Below, piece after piece: positions 15,688 to 23,467 of a DNA stretch of 38,113 nt. Within the stretch, counting starts at the first letter, position 1, and the number at the start of each line of letters is the position of its first letter. The notes below the pieces were generated by a model. That model was not told where the DNA came from. It searched no databases and was given only the letters and a program-made list of their open reading frames with translations. The stretch comes from Syntrophaceae bacterium UBA7520 (GTDB taxonomy: Bacteria; Desulfobacterota; Syntrophia; Syntrophales; Smithellaceae): positions 1 through 38,113 of the forward strand of contig DLNC01000018.1 in the NCBI GenBank assembly GCA_002478265.1. Direction: 5' to 3'. Both the position numbers and the translations under genes were made by a program.

Positions 15688-16028
15688 GTACTTTTTAATG
15701 CTCTTTTAAATAAAGGGAGAAGGTTTTCGCCCCGGATGACACTTATGCCAGCCACTATAGCGCATCAGCGGAAATCGCTTCGCATGGCAGCAGCACATAA
15801 TTTGTTATCTGGTTTGTATGAAGAACCGCGCCGAGCAAGCGTTATTAATCATATATAATAAATTGGTTTATTGGAGGGATGTCTATTTTTGAACTCGATA
15901 AATGCATTCAGAACAAAGTTGCCGCAATCAAACAAATGAAATCTTCTAGTAAATAGCTGTATGAAACTCGTATCTTGCCCTTTGCTTTTTTCCCACAATT
16001 TTTATTTCAACAAACTTATGCTGGGCGG
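15688..16028. other. Gap between the operon promoter and the regulator gene
   Basis: About 340 bases with no convincing gene. One possible open frame of 25 codons (ATG 15879, stop 15954-15956) follows GGAGGG, but the site touches the ATG and is too close. It could be a gene remnant. No terminator for the regulator was found. Confidence 0.4.
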
Positions 16029-16775
16029 TTATTTTAAAATTTTCCTTAATGTTTTTTCTAACCAGTCTATATGCTCAATAACCAAGGCTCTAGCCCGTTC
16101 CGCATCGCCTCTTTCAATGGCCGTTAATATTTTAATATGTATTGTGTAAAAGTTTTCCGAAGCTCCGGGAACATTCATAAGTTTCTGTCTGCTGTACGGC
16201 AAGACTCCCTTCAGGAGCGATGAAATAGATTTCATGAGGTGAGAAAAGATAGAATTATTGGTCGCGTCCGCAAGATCATTATAGAAACGGGCATAAATTT
16301 TTCCGCCTTCGCTTGTGCTGAGAACATTATGTATTCCGATCATTTCCATATCACGTTTTAACATTTTCAATTTTGCAAGCTGCTTTTTCGTTGCATGCCG
16401 GGCCGCCAGTCTTGCAGCTTCAGAATCAATGATTCTTCTTACCGCCAAGAGCTCCCAGATCTTCTTGTGATCTATCGAAATGAGTTCTTCAATAGTTGAT
16501 TCGAAGGCTTGCGCGCTTAGGTCATTCACAAATCTTCCCTTGCGACCATGAGACACAATGTATCCTTTAGCTTCCAGGAGTTGCAAGGATTCACGCAGAG
16601 AAATTCGACTTATGCCGAATTGTTTGGTCATATCATTTTCGGATGGCAATCTATCACCTGGTTTAAGAGTGCCTGATTTTATATGTTCGATAATCTGTTT
16701 CGCGACCATGCTCGGGATACCCGGCGCTTTCTTGATTGGATTGAGAATCACGACATTATTTTTGGCGCTATCCAT
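16029..16775 (-). CDS. GntR/FadR-family (FCD) transcriptional regulator
   Basis: 248 residues. Winged helix-turn-helix at about 20-85: VAKQIIEHIKSGTLKPGDRLPSE and the recognition helix SRISLRESLQLLEAKGYI are typical GntR. Residues about 95-240 are an all-helical FCD effector domain with WELLAVRRIIDSEAARLAA and HIKILTAIERGDAERARALVIEHI. The usual metal-site D-x-x-FH reads ARFYND here, so two of the expected metal ligands are replaced. FadR itself also lacks the metal and binds acyl-CoA, which makes an acyl-CoA ligand plausible. A palindrome sits in its own promoter, and a related one on the beta-oxidation promoter 375 bases downstream, so autoregulation and repression of that operon are inferred. 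Confidence 0.9.
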   Translation of the reverse strand: MDSAKNNVVILNPIKKAPGIPSMVAKQIIEHIKSGTLKPGDRLPSENDMTKQFGISRISLRESLQLLEAKGYIVSHGRKGRFVNDLSAQAFESTIEELISIDHKKIWELLAVRRIIDSEAARLAARHATKKQLAKLKMLKRDMEMIGIHNVLSTSEGGKIYARFYNDLADATNNSIFSHLMKSISSLLKGVLPYSRQKLMNVPGASENFYTIHIKILTAIERGDAERARALVIEHIDWLEKTLRKILK

Positions 16776-16867
16776 TAAATCCCCCTTTTTTTACGTTTGT
16801 CTTTTTATTCTATTGGGCCGCGAATAACCCCTACCTGCAGATATAGAAATACTTTATATTATTTTAA

Positions 16868-16895
16868 ATAATCATATTGTAATACAATATGTCAA
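16868..16895 (-). promoter_or_regulatory. Promoter of the GntR regulator gene
   Basis: Minus strand TTGACA (16895-16890), a 16-base spacer occupied by the palindrome, and GATTAT (16873-16868) as -10; ATTATT one base on is an alternative. The leader to ATG 16775 is about 85 bases. Confidence 0.5.
16873..16891. promoter_or_regulatory. Palindromic operator in the regulator promoter
   Basis: CATATTGTA-A-TACAATATG is a perfect 9-1-9 inverted repeat. Its core ATTGTAATACAAT differs at one base from ATTGTAAGACAAT at 15643-15655. It fills the space between the -35 and -10 of the regulator gene, which fits autorepression. Confidence 0.75.
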
Positions 16896-17145
16896 TAAAA
16901 AGTTGCCTGGACCACGCCGGCCTTCATAATTGAGCGGAATCTTAAGGAATCTTAATAAATCGAGTAATTTCTATATATGAAATAAGTAAGGTTGATGGCT
17001 AAAAGACAAAATGACTATCAATTTGTCTGCAATAAAAGCAGGGGCGTAAAAATCATTTCTTTTTATTTGTTATAAGCGCATTCAAAATTTTCCCGAAACA
17101 AATAACAAAACGAGTCACACGCCATTTAACACCACGCGAACGAGC
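16896..17145. other. A/T-rich gap with a short tandem repeat
   Basis: No convincing gene. GGAATCTTAA is repeated exactly in tandem at 16936-16955. No terminator for the carboxyltransferase operon was recognised. Confidence 0.4.
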
Positions 17146-17352
17146 TTATTTGCCGGGGCTATATACAAAGCGGCGGGTATTGACCATAAGGAAATAATGA
17201 TGAATCTGAATATTAAGGATAAAGTCGTCCCGCTCAATCATCACTTTGTCTTTAATAAAAAAATCTCCGAGCGCTATAGCCCGCGGAACAAAATCCCTTT
17301 GCCGACTTGATGCTGCCTTTAACATTAAACATGCGACATCCTTAATTATCAC
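17146..17352 (-). CDS. Doubtful small open frame after the carboxyltransferase
   Basis: 68 codons from ATG 17352, beginning just after the carboxyltransferase stop. The predicted protein (MIIKDVACLMLKAASSRQ...) has no signal peptide or known motif, and only a weak AGG precedes the ATG. Position in the operon is the only support; it may be chance. Confidence 0.25.
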   Translation of the reverse strand: MIIKDVACLMLKAASSRQRDFVPRAIALGDFFIKDKVMIERDDFILNIQIHHYFLMVNTRRFVYSPGK

Positions 17353-17354
17353 GC

Positions 17355-18986
17355 CTACCAGGGATCAACGTACTTGTGATCTGCTGCGGGAACGGCGCGC
17401 GCCGCGGCCGAGCTCAAACCGCGCACAATCCATTTGCGCGTATCGGCCGGGTCAATGACAGCGTCGATTTCCAAATGCGCGGCCATGTTTATTGCCTTGC
17501 CTCTTTCATACAATTGCGCGACCAGTTTTTCATAAAGCGCCTCGCGCTCAGCCGTATCCTTAATCGCTTCCAGTTCTTTTTTAAAACCGGCCTTGACCGC
17601 TCCTTCCAGTCCCATGCCGCCGAATTCTCCCGTCGGCCAGGAAACGGTGAAAAAAGATTCATGAAAACCGCCGCGGGCCATCGCCATGACACCCAGTCCG
17701 TAACCGCGGCGCAAAATCACCGTAAAATAAGGAACAGTCAAATGAGAACCGATGACAAACATCCGGCAGACATGGCGCACTTGCGCGCGTTTTTCTATTT
17801 CCGGCCCGACCATAAAACCGGGCGTGTCACACAGAGATAAAATCGGCAGGTTATGCGCCTGGCATATCTGCATGAGCCTGGCCGCTTTGTCCGCGCCTTC
17901 CGCCTCGATCGCGCCCGCCATATGCATACAGTTATTGGCGATCAGCCCAAAAGGCCTTCCTTCTATTCTGATAAAGCCGGTGATCATGCACGGTCCGAAT
18001 TTCGGACGAAGCTCCAGAAACGAATCCGTGTCCGCCAGCGCCCGGATTACTACGCGCGTATCATAGGCGCGCCGCCTGTTTTCCGGAATCAGTTTGCGCA
18101 GGCGTGTCTGATCCCCCGCTTCCCACTTTGCAGTCGTTCCTTGAAAATAGGAAAGATATTTTTTAGTGGTGGCTACCATTTCCACATCGTCAGCCACTTC
18201 GATATCCACCACGCCGTTCTGCGTCTGCACATCGATGGGGCCCACTTCTTCCGGCTTGAAAACGCCCAAACCCCCACCTTCAATCATCACCGGGCCACCC
18301 ATGCCGATATTGGAATTTTTCGCGGCGATAATGACATCGCAGCAGCCCAGAAGCGCGGCGTTGCCCGCGAAGCAGGGGCCGGAGACAACGCCCACCACCG
18401 GCACTTTGCCGCTGAGGCCGCCGAATAGGCCGAATGTTCTCAAATCCAAACCCGCGACCATGACACCTTCCGCGTCCACGTCGCCGGGACGGCCCCCGCC
18501 GCCCTCGGCAAACAAAACCACCGGCAGACGCTCTTCGTGCGCGAGATTCAGCATCCGGTCTTTCTTTTTATGGTTGAAAAATCCCTGCGTGCCGGCCAGC
18601 ACGCTGTAGTCATAAGCCAAAACCATGCAACGCGATTTTTCCGCCGGAAATATATCTCCATTTACGTTGCCGATGCCGGCGATCAAACCGTCAGCGGGAG
18701 TTCTTTCAATAAGATCATCCAGAGAGCGCCGCCCGCGCTGCGCGGCTATGGTCAAGGCGCCATATTCAATAAAAGTTCCCGCATCAAAAAGATTCTCCAC
18801 ATTGGCGCGCGTGGTACGCTGATTTTTTTTTGCTCTTTTCGCCACCACATCGGGACGGTTTTCATCCAACCCGTAAGAATGCCTCTTAATCACCTCCGCC
18901 AGATCCGCGCGCAATGCGTCTCCCTCGGTTTCTTTTGCCGCCGGGTTAATATTTTTTTCTTTCACGCTTTCTTCCTTTGTTTTCAT
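17355..18986 (-). CDS. Acyl-CoA carboxyltransferase subunit (acetyl/propionyl-CoA carboxylase beta type)
   Basis: 543 residues, the usual length for biotin-dependent carboxyltransferase beta subunits and for glutaconyl- or methylmalonyl-CoA decarboxylase alpha subunits. Two crotonase-like halves are visible. The N-half has AYDYSVLAGTQGFFNHKK, FAEGGGGRPGD and SGPCFAGNAALLGCCDVIIA; the C-half has GFIRIEGRPFGLIANN, LCDTPGFMVGPEIEKR, YFTVILRRGYGLGVMAM and SWPTGEFGGMGLEGAV. These oxyanion-hole motifs bind acyl-CoA and biotin carbonyls. No biotin carboxylase, biotin carrier or sodium-pump subunit lies within the window, so direction and substrate are open. It forms a unit with the FabK-like gene 27 bases upstream. 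The ribosome binding site is only moderate. Confidence 0.9.
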   Translation of the reverse strand: MKTKEESVKEKNINPAAKETEGDALRADLAEVIKRHSYGLDENRPDVVAKRAKKNQRTTRANVENLFDAGTFIEYGALTIAAQRGRRSLDDLIERTPADGLIAGIGNVNGDIFPAEKSRCMVLAYDYSVLAGTQGFFNHKKKDRMLNLAHEERLPVVLFAEGGGGRPGDVDAEGVMVAGLDLRTFGLFGGLSGKVPVVGVVSGPCFAGNAALLGCCDVIIAAKNSNIGMGGPVMIEGGGLGVFKPEEVGPIDVQTQNGVVDIEVADDVEMVATTKKYLSYFQGTTAKWEAGDQTRLRKLIPENRRRAYDTRVVIRALADTDSFLELRPKFGPCMITGFIRIEGRPFGLIANNCMHMAGAIEAEGADKAARLMQICQAHNLPILSLCDTPGFMVGPEIEKRAQVRHVCRMFVIGSHLTVPYFTVILRRGYGLGVMAMARGGFHESFFTVSWPTGEFGGMGLEGAVKAGFKKELEAIKDTAEREALYEKLVAQLYERGKAINMAAHLEIDAVIDPADTRKWIVRGLSSAAARAVPAADHKYVDPW

Positions 18987-19013
18987 TTACCGCTCGCTCC
19001 GTTTATATTTTTT

Positions 19014-19904
19014 TCAGGAAACCATCTCCCGGATAATTTCTTTGATCGGTTTAATATCCTTGATTAAGGCGCTTACCTGTCCGGCGCCGAACGCGGCGCG
19101 ATCGTAGCGGCCGGTCTGGTCGGGATTAATATCCAGTTCATCAGCAATGTTTTTTACCGCCGGATCGGACATTCTTTCCTTAATCCACGGAGTGACGATA
19201 ATCCTCTGCGCCACTTTCATGCCTAGCGCGGGAATCAAATCGGTGCCGCCATCGCCGCATTCGACAATCGCTTTTTTCCAATGCTCGGAGGCGGGACTTT
19301 CCTGGGATGCCAGAAACCTTGTGCCCACCTGCACGCCCTGCGCGCCGAGAGCCAGCGCCGCCCTATAACCGCGTGAGTCGGCGACTCCTCCAGCCGCGAC
19401 AATGGGCACGCTTACGTGGTCAGCCACCAGCGGCACGAGTACCATAGTGGATGACTCGGGATTTCGTGAGCGCAGGCCGCCAGCTTCCGAACCCACAACC
19501 ACGAGCGCGTCCGCGCCGGCTTTCACGGCCGCCAGCGCGTGCGGCAGGGCCAGCACCACGTGAATTCCCTTCATCCCCAAACCGTGAATAATCGGATAAA
19601 CATCCTTGGGAGAACCGACGGAAGTTGTCACGGCTTTCACGCCCGCTTCCGCGAGTATTTTCAAGATTTCCGCGTTGGCGGGATTTATCAGCATGATATT
19701 TGCGCCAAAGGGCTTATCCGTGAGCTTCTTCACTTCAGCAACAAGTCTTTTCACTTCATCCATGTCATTGATAAAGCCCAGCGCCAGCATTCCATAGGCG
19801 CCGGCCTCGGATACCGCAGCGACCATCTGGGGGCTGTTAAACATGCCGATAGGACCCTGAATAATAGGGTAGCGACAGCCCAGCATCTTGAGCAATTCTG
19901 ACAT
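19014..19904 (-). CDS. FMN-binding FabK / nitronate-monooxygenase-like TIM-barrel protein
   Basis: 296 residues. MLGCRYPIIQGPIGMFNSPQMVAAVSEAGAYGML at the start, PFGANIML, KAGADALVVVGSEAGG and VPIVAAGGVADSRGYRAALALGAQGVQVGTRFL are typical of the 2-nitropropane dioxygenase / FabK flavoprotein family. The catalytic His that follows E-(A/S)-G-G in both enzymes is Leu144 here (GSEAGGLRSR), so a normal nitronate monooxygenase or enoyl-ACP reductase reaction is doubtful. GGAGGG precedes the ATG. It is the first gene of the unit with the carboxyltransferase. A role on a CoA-thioester substrate is an inference from that neighbour. Confidence 0.85.
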   Translation of the reverse strand: MSELLKMLGCRYPIIQGPIGMFNSPQMVAAVSEAGAYGMLALGFINDMDEVKRLVAEVKKLTDKPFGANIMLINPANAEILKILAEAGVKAVTTSVGSPKDVYPIIHGLGMKGIHVVLALPHALAAVKAGADALVVVGSEAGGLRSRNPESSTMVLVPLVADHVSVPIVAAGGVADSRGYRAALALGAQGVQVGTRFLASQESPASEHWKKAIVECGDGGTDLIPALGMKVAQRIIVTPWIKERMSDPAVKNIADELDINPDQTGRYDRAAFGAGQVSALIKDIKPIKEIIREMVS

Positions 19905-19993
19905 AAAAAACCCTCCTCAAATATCAATTAGCGCACCTGATTTCCCATCAGAGTGAAACAAGAATCTATTGAAAGAATAGTCCATTTAACGAC

Positions 19994-20035
19994 GGAAGGC
20001 AAACTTTTGCACAAAAATTTTTACGTTTGCCTTCC
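19994..20035 (-). terminator. Stem-loop after nrfA
   Basis: GGAAGGCAAAC (19994-20004) pairs perfectly with GTTTGCCTTCC (20025-20035) around a 20-base loop, nine bases after the nrfA stop. There is no U-tract on the minus strand, so it may stabilise the 3' end or act as a weak terminator. Confidence 0.5.
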
Positions 20036-20043
20036 AACCTTTA

Positions 20044-21324
20044 TCAATAATGAGTTTTTGCCGCACGATTGGCTGCAGCAATAGCCTGATGGGCAAAATC
20101 AACAGACAATCCGAGCGTGTTCAAAGCCTCAGCGGGGCTGTGAAAACCCATGCTGTTTTCCGCGGCAATAAAATCCCAAAACCACTGAGCCTTGCGGACA
20201 AGTTCACGTGCTTTTTCCAGTTCCGTCTTGTTCACGCCGGAAACTTTGGCCGCCTTGCCGATTACCTCATGCGCCCGGGCGATGGTTGTACCCGCCGTGC
20301 GCTGCATTTCCCAGACGTTGTTTTGTATTGTTTTCACGCGCTCCATTATCCACTTCTCGCTCTGTTTATGACAAGTAAGGCAGGAAGATTCCACATGCTT
20401 CATCGGGCTGGTCACCCAATGCGAACTGTATTTGCGCCCGTCTTTTCTCATGTAGGGCATGTGGCAATCCGCGCAGGACACGGCTGATTGCGCGTGCACG
20501 CCGGTGCTCCATAATTCAAAATCCGGATGCTGCGCCTTGAGCATTTTAACGCCGGATACGGGGTGCAGCCAGTCCTGTTCAAAACCTGCCGGCTTTTCCG
20601 TGTAATATGCGTAAGTTTCTTTCGCCTTCAGCCCCTTGTCCCAGGGAAAAACAACTTTTTTATCCGGCGGCGCAAAATAATATTCAGAGTGACACTGGCC
20701 ACACACGTAACTGCGCATTTTTTCACGCGACGCTTTTTTAACATCAATCCCTTTTTTCTGCATCGCCTCAATGAATGCGGGCACAACAACACGCAGATTC
20801 ATACTGGCCGGATCATGGCAGTTGGCGCAGGTTATCGGATGCTTGATGCGTCCGAACAATTGCATCAACGGCACACGGCTATAGCCATCTCCCATATCCT
20901 TGTATATATCAATCATGTTAGCCGTCTTGCAAGTCATGCAGGAACCGGGACTTTCCGGGCCGATCCTTTTCGTTTCCTTTAAATCCTGCAGCGAATAGGG
21001 ATGCCCGCGGTCTTCCGAGTAATCCTTGCCAAAAGGCATGCCCTGAAAATTCATCAGGATTTCCGGTTCCTTGGTGGATTTCTGATAGTTGACACTGCCG
21101 CCGAATCCCGTGGGCGTTGGGGCCATTTCCTTATTCTTCAGATAGCTTTTATATTGCAGCGGATAATATTTGCCCCACACCGCCGGATCATGTTCTCCTT
21201 CCGGTATCGTCGCCAGTTTTATGACGGGGGACGGAGTAAACACGAAAACCCGGGCCAGGATAATGACAAGTATCAGGGCGAAAATCACGGCAATTATAAT
21301 TATGATATTTTTTTTATCTTTCAA
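20044..21324 (-). CDS. nrfA: Cytochrome c nitrite reductase, pentaheme catalytic subunit NrfA
   Basis: 426 residues with an N-terminal membrane anchor or uncleaved signal (about 6-30). Five heme motifs: the catalytic CMTCK at 129-133, then CXXCH at 166-170, 208-212, 284-288 and 315-319. Active-site residues of the family are present: Arg106 (EDRGHPY), Tyr215 next to calcium ligand Glu214 (CHSEYYF), and Lys263, Gln265, His266 in KAQHPDF. It reduces nitrite to ammonium with six electrons in the periplasm, fed by NrfH (EC 1.7.2.2). The start is TTG at 21324, with GGAGGG seven bases upstream; there is no better ATG. It overlaps nrfH by 11 bases. In a fermenter or syntroph it may serve nitrite detoxification. 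Confidence 0.96.
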   Translation of the reverse strand: MKDKKNIIIIIAVIFALILVIILARVFVFTPSPVIKLATIPEGEHDPAVWGKYYPLQYKSYLKNKEMAPTPTGFGGSVNYQKSTKEPEILMNFQGMPFGKDYSEDRGHPYSLQDLKETKRIGPESPGSCMTCKTANMIDIYKDMGDGYSRVPLMQLFGRIKHPITCANCHDPASMNLRVVVPAFIEAMQKKGIDVKKASREKMRSYVCGQCHSEYYFAPPDKKVVFPWDKGLKAKETYAYYTEKPAGFEQDWLHPVSGVKMLKAQHPDFELWSTGVHAQSAVSCADCHMPYMRKDGRKYSSHWVTSPMKHVESSCLTCHKQSEKWIMERVKTIQNNVWEMQRTAGTTIARAHEVIGKAAKVSGVNKTELEKARELVRKAQWFWDFIAAENSMGFHSPAEALNTLGLSVDFAHQAIAAANRAAKTHY

Positions 21325-21790
21325 CTTTTATCCCTCCTTCATCCGCTGATCTGCCATGCACAATATAACGATGGCAGTTCAGGCAATTTGCGCCGCCGGG
21401 CGCCATGGCGGTATTTTCTACCGTGGATGCATGACAGCGCAGACAGTTCTGGTTGACAATTATCTGCCCCTTATCGGAAAGCCTGATTTTTGCCGGATAG
21501 GTACGCAAGGTTTCATGAAACAGATCATTGATGCCGGCGCACGTCTTATAAAAAAACTGTCCGGCAAAATGGGTGTCCGGTAAATGGCATTCAACGCAAC
21601 CAAATTGTTTGTGCTGGGATAATTGCCACCGGCCGGCGACAAGGTTCATGCTGTGGCAGGAAGAACAAAACCGCGCGTTGCCGGAAAGATGATAAGACGC
21701 CCCGATTACTACCGACAAAATAATTCCGATAATTATGCCTGAAGCCAGAATCTTAATGGTTATTTTTTCGGATAAGCATCTTGGAAACAT
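21314..21790 (-). CDS. nrfH: NrfH, tetraheme membrane quinol dehydrogenase
   Basis: 158 residues. One N-terminal membrane helix (about 11-33), then four CXXCH motifs at 42-46, 65-69, 116-120 and 136-140. The first is followed by S-M (CSSCHSM, Met48), the unusual methionine ligand known for heme 1 of Desulfovibrio NrfH. This NapC/NirT-family protein takes electrons from menaquinol and passes them to NrfA. AAGGA about ten bases upstream supports the start. It is divergent from the SDR gene at 21958. Confidence 0.95.
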   Translation of the reverse strand: MFPRCLSEKITIKILASGIIIGIILSVVIGASYHLSGNARFCSSCHSMNLVAGRWQLSQHKQFGCVECHLPDTHFAGQFFYKTCAGINDLFHETLRTYPAKIRLSDKGQIIVNQNCLRCHASTVENTAMAPGGANCLNCHRYIVHGRSADEGGIKVER

Positions 21791-21854
21791 CCCGTCTCAT
21801 CCTTAAAAGAGAAGACAAAAACTAAAAAATACGGTTATTTTTTATTGCTGCAAA

Positions 21855-21883
21855 TACTTAAATATAAATCATTTTTAAGTCAA
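21855..21883 (-). promoter_or_regulatory. Candidate promoter of nrfHA
   Basis: Minus strand TTGACT (21883-21878), 17-base spacer and TAAGTA (21860-21855). An alternative is TTGTGT six bases upstream with TATATT. The gap to the divergent SDR promoter is only 16 bases. Confidence 0.4.
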
Positions 21884-21899
21884 CACAAAATATCAGCTG

Positions 21900-21928
21900 T
21901 TGTATATTTTGGCCAAAACGCTTATAAG
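21900..21928 (+). promoter_or_regulatory. Promoter of the SDR-nitroreductase-thiolase cluster with a palindrome in the spacer
   Basis: TTGTAT (21900-21905), 17-base spacer, TATAAG (21923-21928). The spacer carries TTTTGGCCAAAA (21907-21918), a perfect 12-base palindrome that could be an operator. Confidence 0.5.
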
Positions 21929-21957
21929 AAGGAGAAGTACCGACGAGAGGAAATAAT

Positions 21958-22758
21958 ATGGATCTGAAAATTAAAGGAAAAACAGTTATCATAACCGGCA
22001 GCGGCAACGGACTGGGTCGCGCGATAGCGCTGGGACTGGCCGCGGAAGGAGCAAAGGTGGTCGTCGCAGATTTAAAAAAGCAAGATGCCGAAAAAGTTTC
22101 GGCGGAAATAAAAACGGCGGGAAATGAAAGCCTGGCTGTTTGCTGCGACGCGACCAACCCCGACGATGTTGAGCAGATGGTGCAAAAAACTCTGGAAGCA
22201 TACGGAGATATAGATATTCTGGTCAATAATGTCGGCGGCGGCTTTGACACGGGATTTGTTGTTAAAACCTCTATAGATATCTGGGATAAGACTATAGAGC
22301 TAAATCTCAAAAGCGCTTTTTTGTGCTGCCGCGCCGTCGCGCCGGTAATGATGAAGAACAAAAAAGGCCGGATCATCAACATCTCATCTGTTTCCGGCCG
22401 ACAGGGGGAACCTTTGCTTGGCCCGTATTGCGCGGCTAAATTCGGTATCGCCGGCTTCACGCAGGTTTTAGCCAAAGAACTGGCGCGTTTCGAGATTACC
22501 GTGAACGCGGTCTGCCCCGGTTATGTCTATACGCCGGGCTGGGAAAAACTCGCCCAATTACTCAAAGACGCTTACCCGTCACATGCCGCCAAAAGCCTGG
22601 AAGAGATCTTTGCCGAAAGGGTAAAATCGGTAACGCCGCTGGGACGGCCGCAGACCGCCGAAGAAATTGCTTCCCTGGTTGCCTATCTGGCATCTGAAGA
22701 AGCCAGAAGCATCACCGGCCAGTCCATCAGCATCGACGGTGGCATTTTTATGAATTAA
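21958..22758 (+). CDS. Short-chain dehydrogenase/reductase (3-oxoacyl-ACP/CoA reductase-like)
   Basis: 266 residues, classical SDR. TGSGNGLG at 13-20 is the cofactor-binding loop; VVADLKK after the second strand has Asp38 in the place that favours NAD(H); NNVG at 90-93; catalytic Ser around 143-144, Tyr157 and Lys161 (YCAAK). The C-terminus SITGQSISIDGGIF is the family ending. Likely oxidises or reduces a 3-hydroxyacyl or similar alcohol; substrate unknown. It is first in a plus-strand unit with a nitroreductase-like gene (29-base gap) and a thiolase, suggesting CoA-thioester metabolism. GAGAGGAAATA precedes the ATG. Confidence 0.93.
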   Translation: MDLKIKGKTVIITGSGNGLGRAIALGLAAEGAKVVVADLKKQDAEKVSAEIKTAGNESLAVCCDATNPDDVEQMVQKTLEAYGDIDILVNNVGGGFDTGFVVKTSIDIWDKTIELNLKSAFLCCRAVAPVMMKNKKGRIINISSVSGRQGEPLLGPYCAAKFGIAGFTQVLAKELARFEITVNAVCPGYVYTPGWEKLAQLLKDAYPSHAAKSLEEIFAERVKSVTPLGRPQTAEEIASLVAYLASEEARSITGQSISIDGGIFMN

Positions 22759-22787
22759 AATGTTTTAAATCTAAGGGGAAAAACAAC

Positions 22788-23390
22788 ATGGAACTGTCAG
22801 AAGTAATTGCCGCCCGGCGCAGTATTCGTAAATTCAAGCCAGGAGAAATCTCGCAAACAACCATTAAGGAGCTCATCGACGCCGCGCGTCTCGCCCCTTC
22901 CGGTTCAAATTTACAGCCGGCGCGCTTTATTGTCGCAAAATCCGCGTCAGCAAAAGAAAATATCGGCAAGTGCACGCCTTATAAGTTTATCGTCAAGGCG
23001 GCGGTTATTTTTGTCTGCTGCGCTGATTTAACAACCATTACCACCAGAGAAACCCGCGTGGGTGAACTCTTTAAGGAAGGAGCCTTTGACGGCGTGGAGA
23101 TGGACATGAACGATCCTTCCGCCACCGCGCCCGTTATGGACGATAATATGATAAAGGCTTATCTTTCCCTGAACACGGCTATAGCCATCGAACATATCGC
23201 GCTCAAAGCTGTGGATCTGGGACTGGGCAGCTGCTGGATCGGCAGGTTCGACCGTGAAAAGCTAAAGGACACTTTGCGTCTGGATGAAAATATTTATCCG
23301 GTCATGCTTCTGCCGGTAGGATATCCTGACCAGGCGCCTAAACCGAGGCCGCGTTTTGCCCTGGATAAATATATTCTCAAAACAATATAA
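22788..23390 (+). CDS. Nitroreductase-family FMN protein
   Basis: 200 residues, normal family length. Signature elements: AARRSIRKFKPGEIS at the start (FMN phosphate-binding Arg-x-Ser-x-Arg), LAPSGSNLQPARFIV, NTAIAIEHIALKAVDLGLGSCWIGRFD, and the C-terminal VMLLPVGYPDQAPKPRPR. These proteins bind FMN and use NAD(P)H to reduce nitro groups, flavins or enones. Its place between an SDR and a thiolase suggests a role on an unsaturated or aromatic CoA intermediate, but this is inference only. It follows the SDR by 29 bases. Confidence 0.9.
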   Translation: MELSEVIAARRSIRKFKPGEISQTTIKELIDAARLAPSGSNLQPARFIVAKSASAKENIGKCTPYKFIVKAAVIFVCCADLTTITTRETRVGELFKEGAFDGVEMDMNDPSATAPVMDDNMIKAYLSLNTAIAIEHIALKAVDLGLGSCWIGRFDREKLKDTLRLDENIYPVMLLPVGYPDQAPKPRPRFALDKYILKTI

Positions 23391-23467
23391 CAGAAAATAA
23401 TAAAAGGACATTTATACTTTTTGGGTATAAGTGTTTTTTAAGAAACTTTAAAAAAGGAGTTTAGGTC

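Noticed and set aside
15879..15956. 25-codon open frame after GGAGGG
   Set aside because: The ribosome binding site abuts the ATG, leaving no spacer; the peptide has no known pattern.
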